A DNA stretch of 6,370 nt from DASSCW01 sp036555005. GTDB lineage: Bacteria; Chloroflexota; Limnocylindria; QHBO01. Under the pieces are notes generated by a model, which did no database searches, was not told where the DNA came from, and worked only from the letters and a program-made list of their open reading frames with translations. Position numbers and translations under genes: made by a program. This document shows positions 5,128 to 6,370 of this stretch, piece after piece. Every line of letters starts with the position of its first letter. The first letter of the stretch is position 1. Location: NCBI GenBank assembly GCA_036555005.1, contig DATBME010000071.1, positions 1 to 6,370 on the forward strand. The letters are read 5' to 3'.

Positions 5128-6239
5128 GCGGCCGCCTCAGCTCGCAGCAGGCGGCTGCGCCGGAGCAGCCAAATGAAGAACGGCGCCCCGATCAGGGCGG
5201 TGACCACGCCGACCGGGATCCCACCCCCCGGCACCATCCGCGCCACCAGGTCGGCCAGCACCAGCAGGGCCGCCCCACCCAGCATCGAGGCCGGCAGCAG
5301 GAGCCGATGGTCGGGCCCGATCACCAGCCGCAGCAGGTGCGGCACCACCAGTCCCACGAAGCCGATGGTCCCCGAGATGGCTACCGCGGCCGATGTCGCG
5401 AGCGTGGCGAGCACGGTCAGCCGCAGCTTCTCGCGCTCGACGTCGAGGCCCAGGCTGGCCGCCTGGCCGTCGCCCAGCAGCAGCAGGTTCAAGGCCCGCC
5501 AGCGGGTCAGCAGCGCGGCGAAGCTGAACAGCATGAGCGGCGCGGCGAAGGCCAGGTCGGTCCACTCGGCGTCGGCCAGCGAGCCCATCAGCCAGCTGAA
5601 GATGGCACCCAGCGCGCGGCCGGAGATGAACATCAGCAGCGCCACGCCGGCGGCCAGCACGGCCGAGACCCCGTAGCCGACGAGGAGCAGCGTGACCATC
5701 TGGACGCGACCGCCGCCGCGGGCCAGGGCGTAGACCAGCAGCACCGTCACCAGGCCGCCGGCGAAGGCGAGGACCTGGACCACGCCCAGGCCCAGGAAGG
5801 CGCTGCCGGCCCCGATCGCCAGCATCGGCAGCGCCAGCGGCGCGGCGATGCCGAGCGCCGCCCCGAAGCTTGCGCCGGCGGCGGTGCCGATCACGTACGG
5901 GTCGGCCAGCGGGTTGCGCAGCAGGGCCTGGAAGACGGTGCCGGCCATGGCCAGCCCGCCGCCGACGATCATCGCGGCCAGAACTCGCGGCAGTCGGATC
6001 TGCAGGATGATGGTCTCGGCACTGGGCGCCCAGGTCTCGGCGAGCGGCAGGCCCAGCAGTCGCCGCGCCAGGATCGCGCCGGTATCCGACAACCCGATCT
6101 GGCTGCTGCCCAGCGCCACGGCGGTGACCAGCAGGATCAGGAGCAGCAGGCTGCCACCGCCCAGCACCAGCGCCGTCCGTGTCAGCGACCGGCCGATCGG
6201 CAGCGGTCGCGCGGCTTCGCCGGCGGTGGCAGTGCCCAT
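5124..6239 (-). CDS. ABC importer permease, FecCD/BtuC family
   Basis: This is the membrane subunit of a type II ABC importer; two copies form the channel for cobalamin, ferric siderophore or heme. From ATG 6239 it is 371 residues, with a first membrane helix at about 23-44. The family signature RLPRVLAAMIVGGGLAMAGT begins at residue 82 and is followed by VFQALLRNPLADPYVIG. Further hydrophobic segments and the conserved ISGTIGFVGLVVPHLLR, which includes the coupling-helix region contacting the ATPase, come later, then GGGIPVGVVTALIGAPFFIWLLRRSR at the end. The FecCD family usually has about ten membrane helices, consistent here. The frame is open further upstream to 6347, but those residues are hydrophilic, Arg/Pro-rich and overlap the preceding gene. 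ATG 6239 is preferred because it overlaps the upstream stop as TGATG. No clear Shine-Dalgarno precedes it, so translation is probably coupled. Confidence 0.94.
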   Translation of the reverse strand: MGTATAGEAARPLPIGRSLTRTALVLGGGSLLLLILLVTAVALGSSQIGLSDTGAILARRLLGLPLAETWAPSAETIILQIRLPRVLAAMIVGGGLAMAGTVFQALLRNPLADPYVIGTAAGASFGAALGIAAPLALPMLAIGAGSAFLGLGVVQVLAFAGGLVTVLLVYALARGGGRVQMVTLLLVGYGVSAVLAAGVALLMFISGRALGAIFSWLMGSLADAEWTDLAFAAPLMLFSFAALLTRWRALNLLLLGDGQAASLGLDVEREKLRLTVLATLATSAAVAISGTIGFVGLVVPHLLRLVIGPDHRLLLPASMLGGAALLVLADLVARMVPGGGIPVGVVTALIGAPFFIWLLRRSRLLRAEAAA

Positions 6240-6370
6240 CAGTCGAAGGCGTCGGGGTGGATGACCCGCGCCAGCGCCTCCAGCCCGTCCACGATCCGCG
6301 GGCCGGGGCGCGTGATCAGGATGTCCTCCGGCAGGGGCACGACCCACCCCTCGGCCACCGCCGTCATGCC
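6239..6370 (-). CDS. Partial CDS, C-terminal 43 residues of an ABC substrate-binding protein (BtuF/FecB-like)
   Basis: The frame enters from the right window edge and stops at TGA 6241-6239; the start lies outside. The visible end reads WVVPLPEDILITRPGPRIV and then DGLEALARVIHPDAFD. A strand, an 'RPGPRIVDGLEALARxIHP' helix and a stop are the usual ending of periplasmic-binding-protein domain III proteins (BtuF/FhuD/FecB type), which deliver ligand to FecCD permeases. Its stop shares one base with the permease start (TGATG), so it is the upstream gene of the same operon. The signal or lipoprotein peptide and the ligand-binding residues are not in the window, so the ligand is undetermined. Confidence 0.85.
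   Translation of the reverse strand, partial: GMTAVAEGWVVPLPEDILITRPGPRIVDGLEALARVIHPDAFD

Noticed and set aside
6240..6347. 36-residue N-terminal extension of the ABC permease
   Set aside because: It overlaps the conserved end of the substrate-binding protein in another frame and is hydrophilic and Arg/Pro-rich; ATG 6239 fits the family N-terminus and the TGATG coupling.

Overview
This is a high-GC (by eye about two-thirds G+C) bacterial chromosomal segment with tightly packed housekeeping and transport genes. Nearly every adjacent same-strand gene pair overlaps by start/stop codons. The organism cannot be fixed from the sequence. The GC content, the ECF sigma factor followed by a small putative regulator, and the apparently leaderless starts would suit a Chloroflexota or actinobacterial-type genome; that is inference only. 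I see no mobile element, CRISPR array, tRNA or rRNA.

Left block, minus strand (read from about 1736 down to 1): a biotin-protein ligase (birA, 909-1736) overlaps an ECF-type RNA polymerase sigma factor (322-912) by ATGA. A perfect 11-bp GC-rich stem-loop sits just after the sigma stop. After a 105-nt gap comes the N-terminal 72 codons of another protein (1-216, running off the window), which by position and composition is probably a sigma-associated regulator or anti-sigma-like protein.

Middle: a 288-nt divergent intergenic region (1737-2024) separates birA from trpS. It holds -10-like elements placed almost directly on both start codons, one good imperfect hairpin and a pair of mutually exclusive short inverted repeats. 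On the plus strand, tryptophanyl-tRNA synthetase (trpS, 2025-3056) overlaps an AI-2E/PerM-family membrane protein (3053-4312) by ATGA.

Right block, minus strand (read from 6370 down to 4315): the C-terminal end of a BtuF-like substrate-binding protein, a FecCD/BtuC-type permease (5124-6239) and a BtuD/FecE-type ATPase (4315-5127) form an overlapping operon. It encodes a type II ABC importer for cobalamin, iron-siderophore or heme. Its last stop codon lies two bases from the stop of the convergent AI-2E-family gene.

I did not find a clearly new biological system. The points most worth a second look are a TrpRS with a partly lost Fe-S-type cysteine set, the coupling of birA to a sigma factor, and the structured intergenic sequences.
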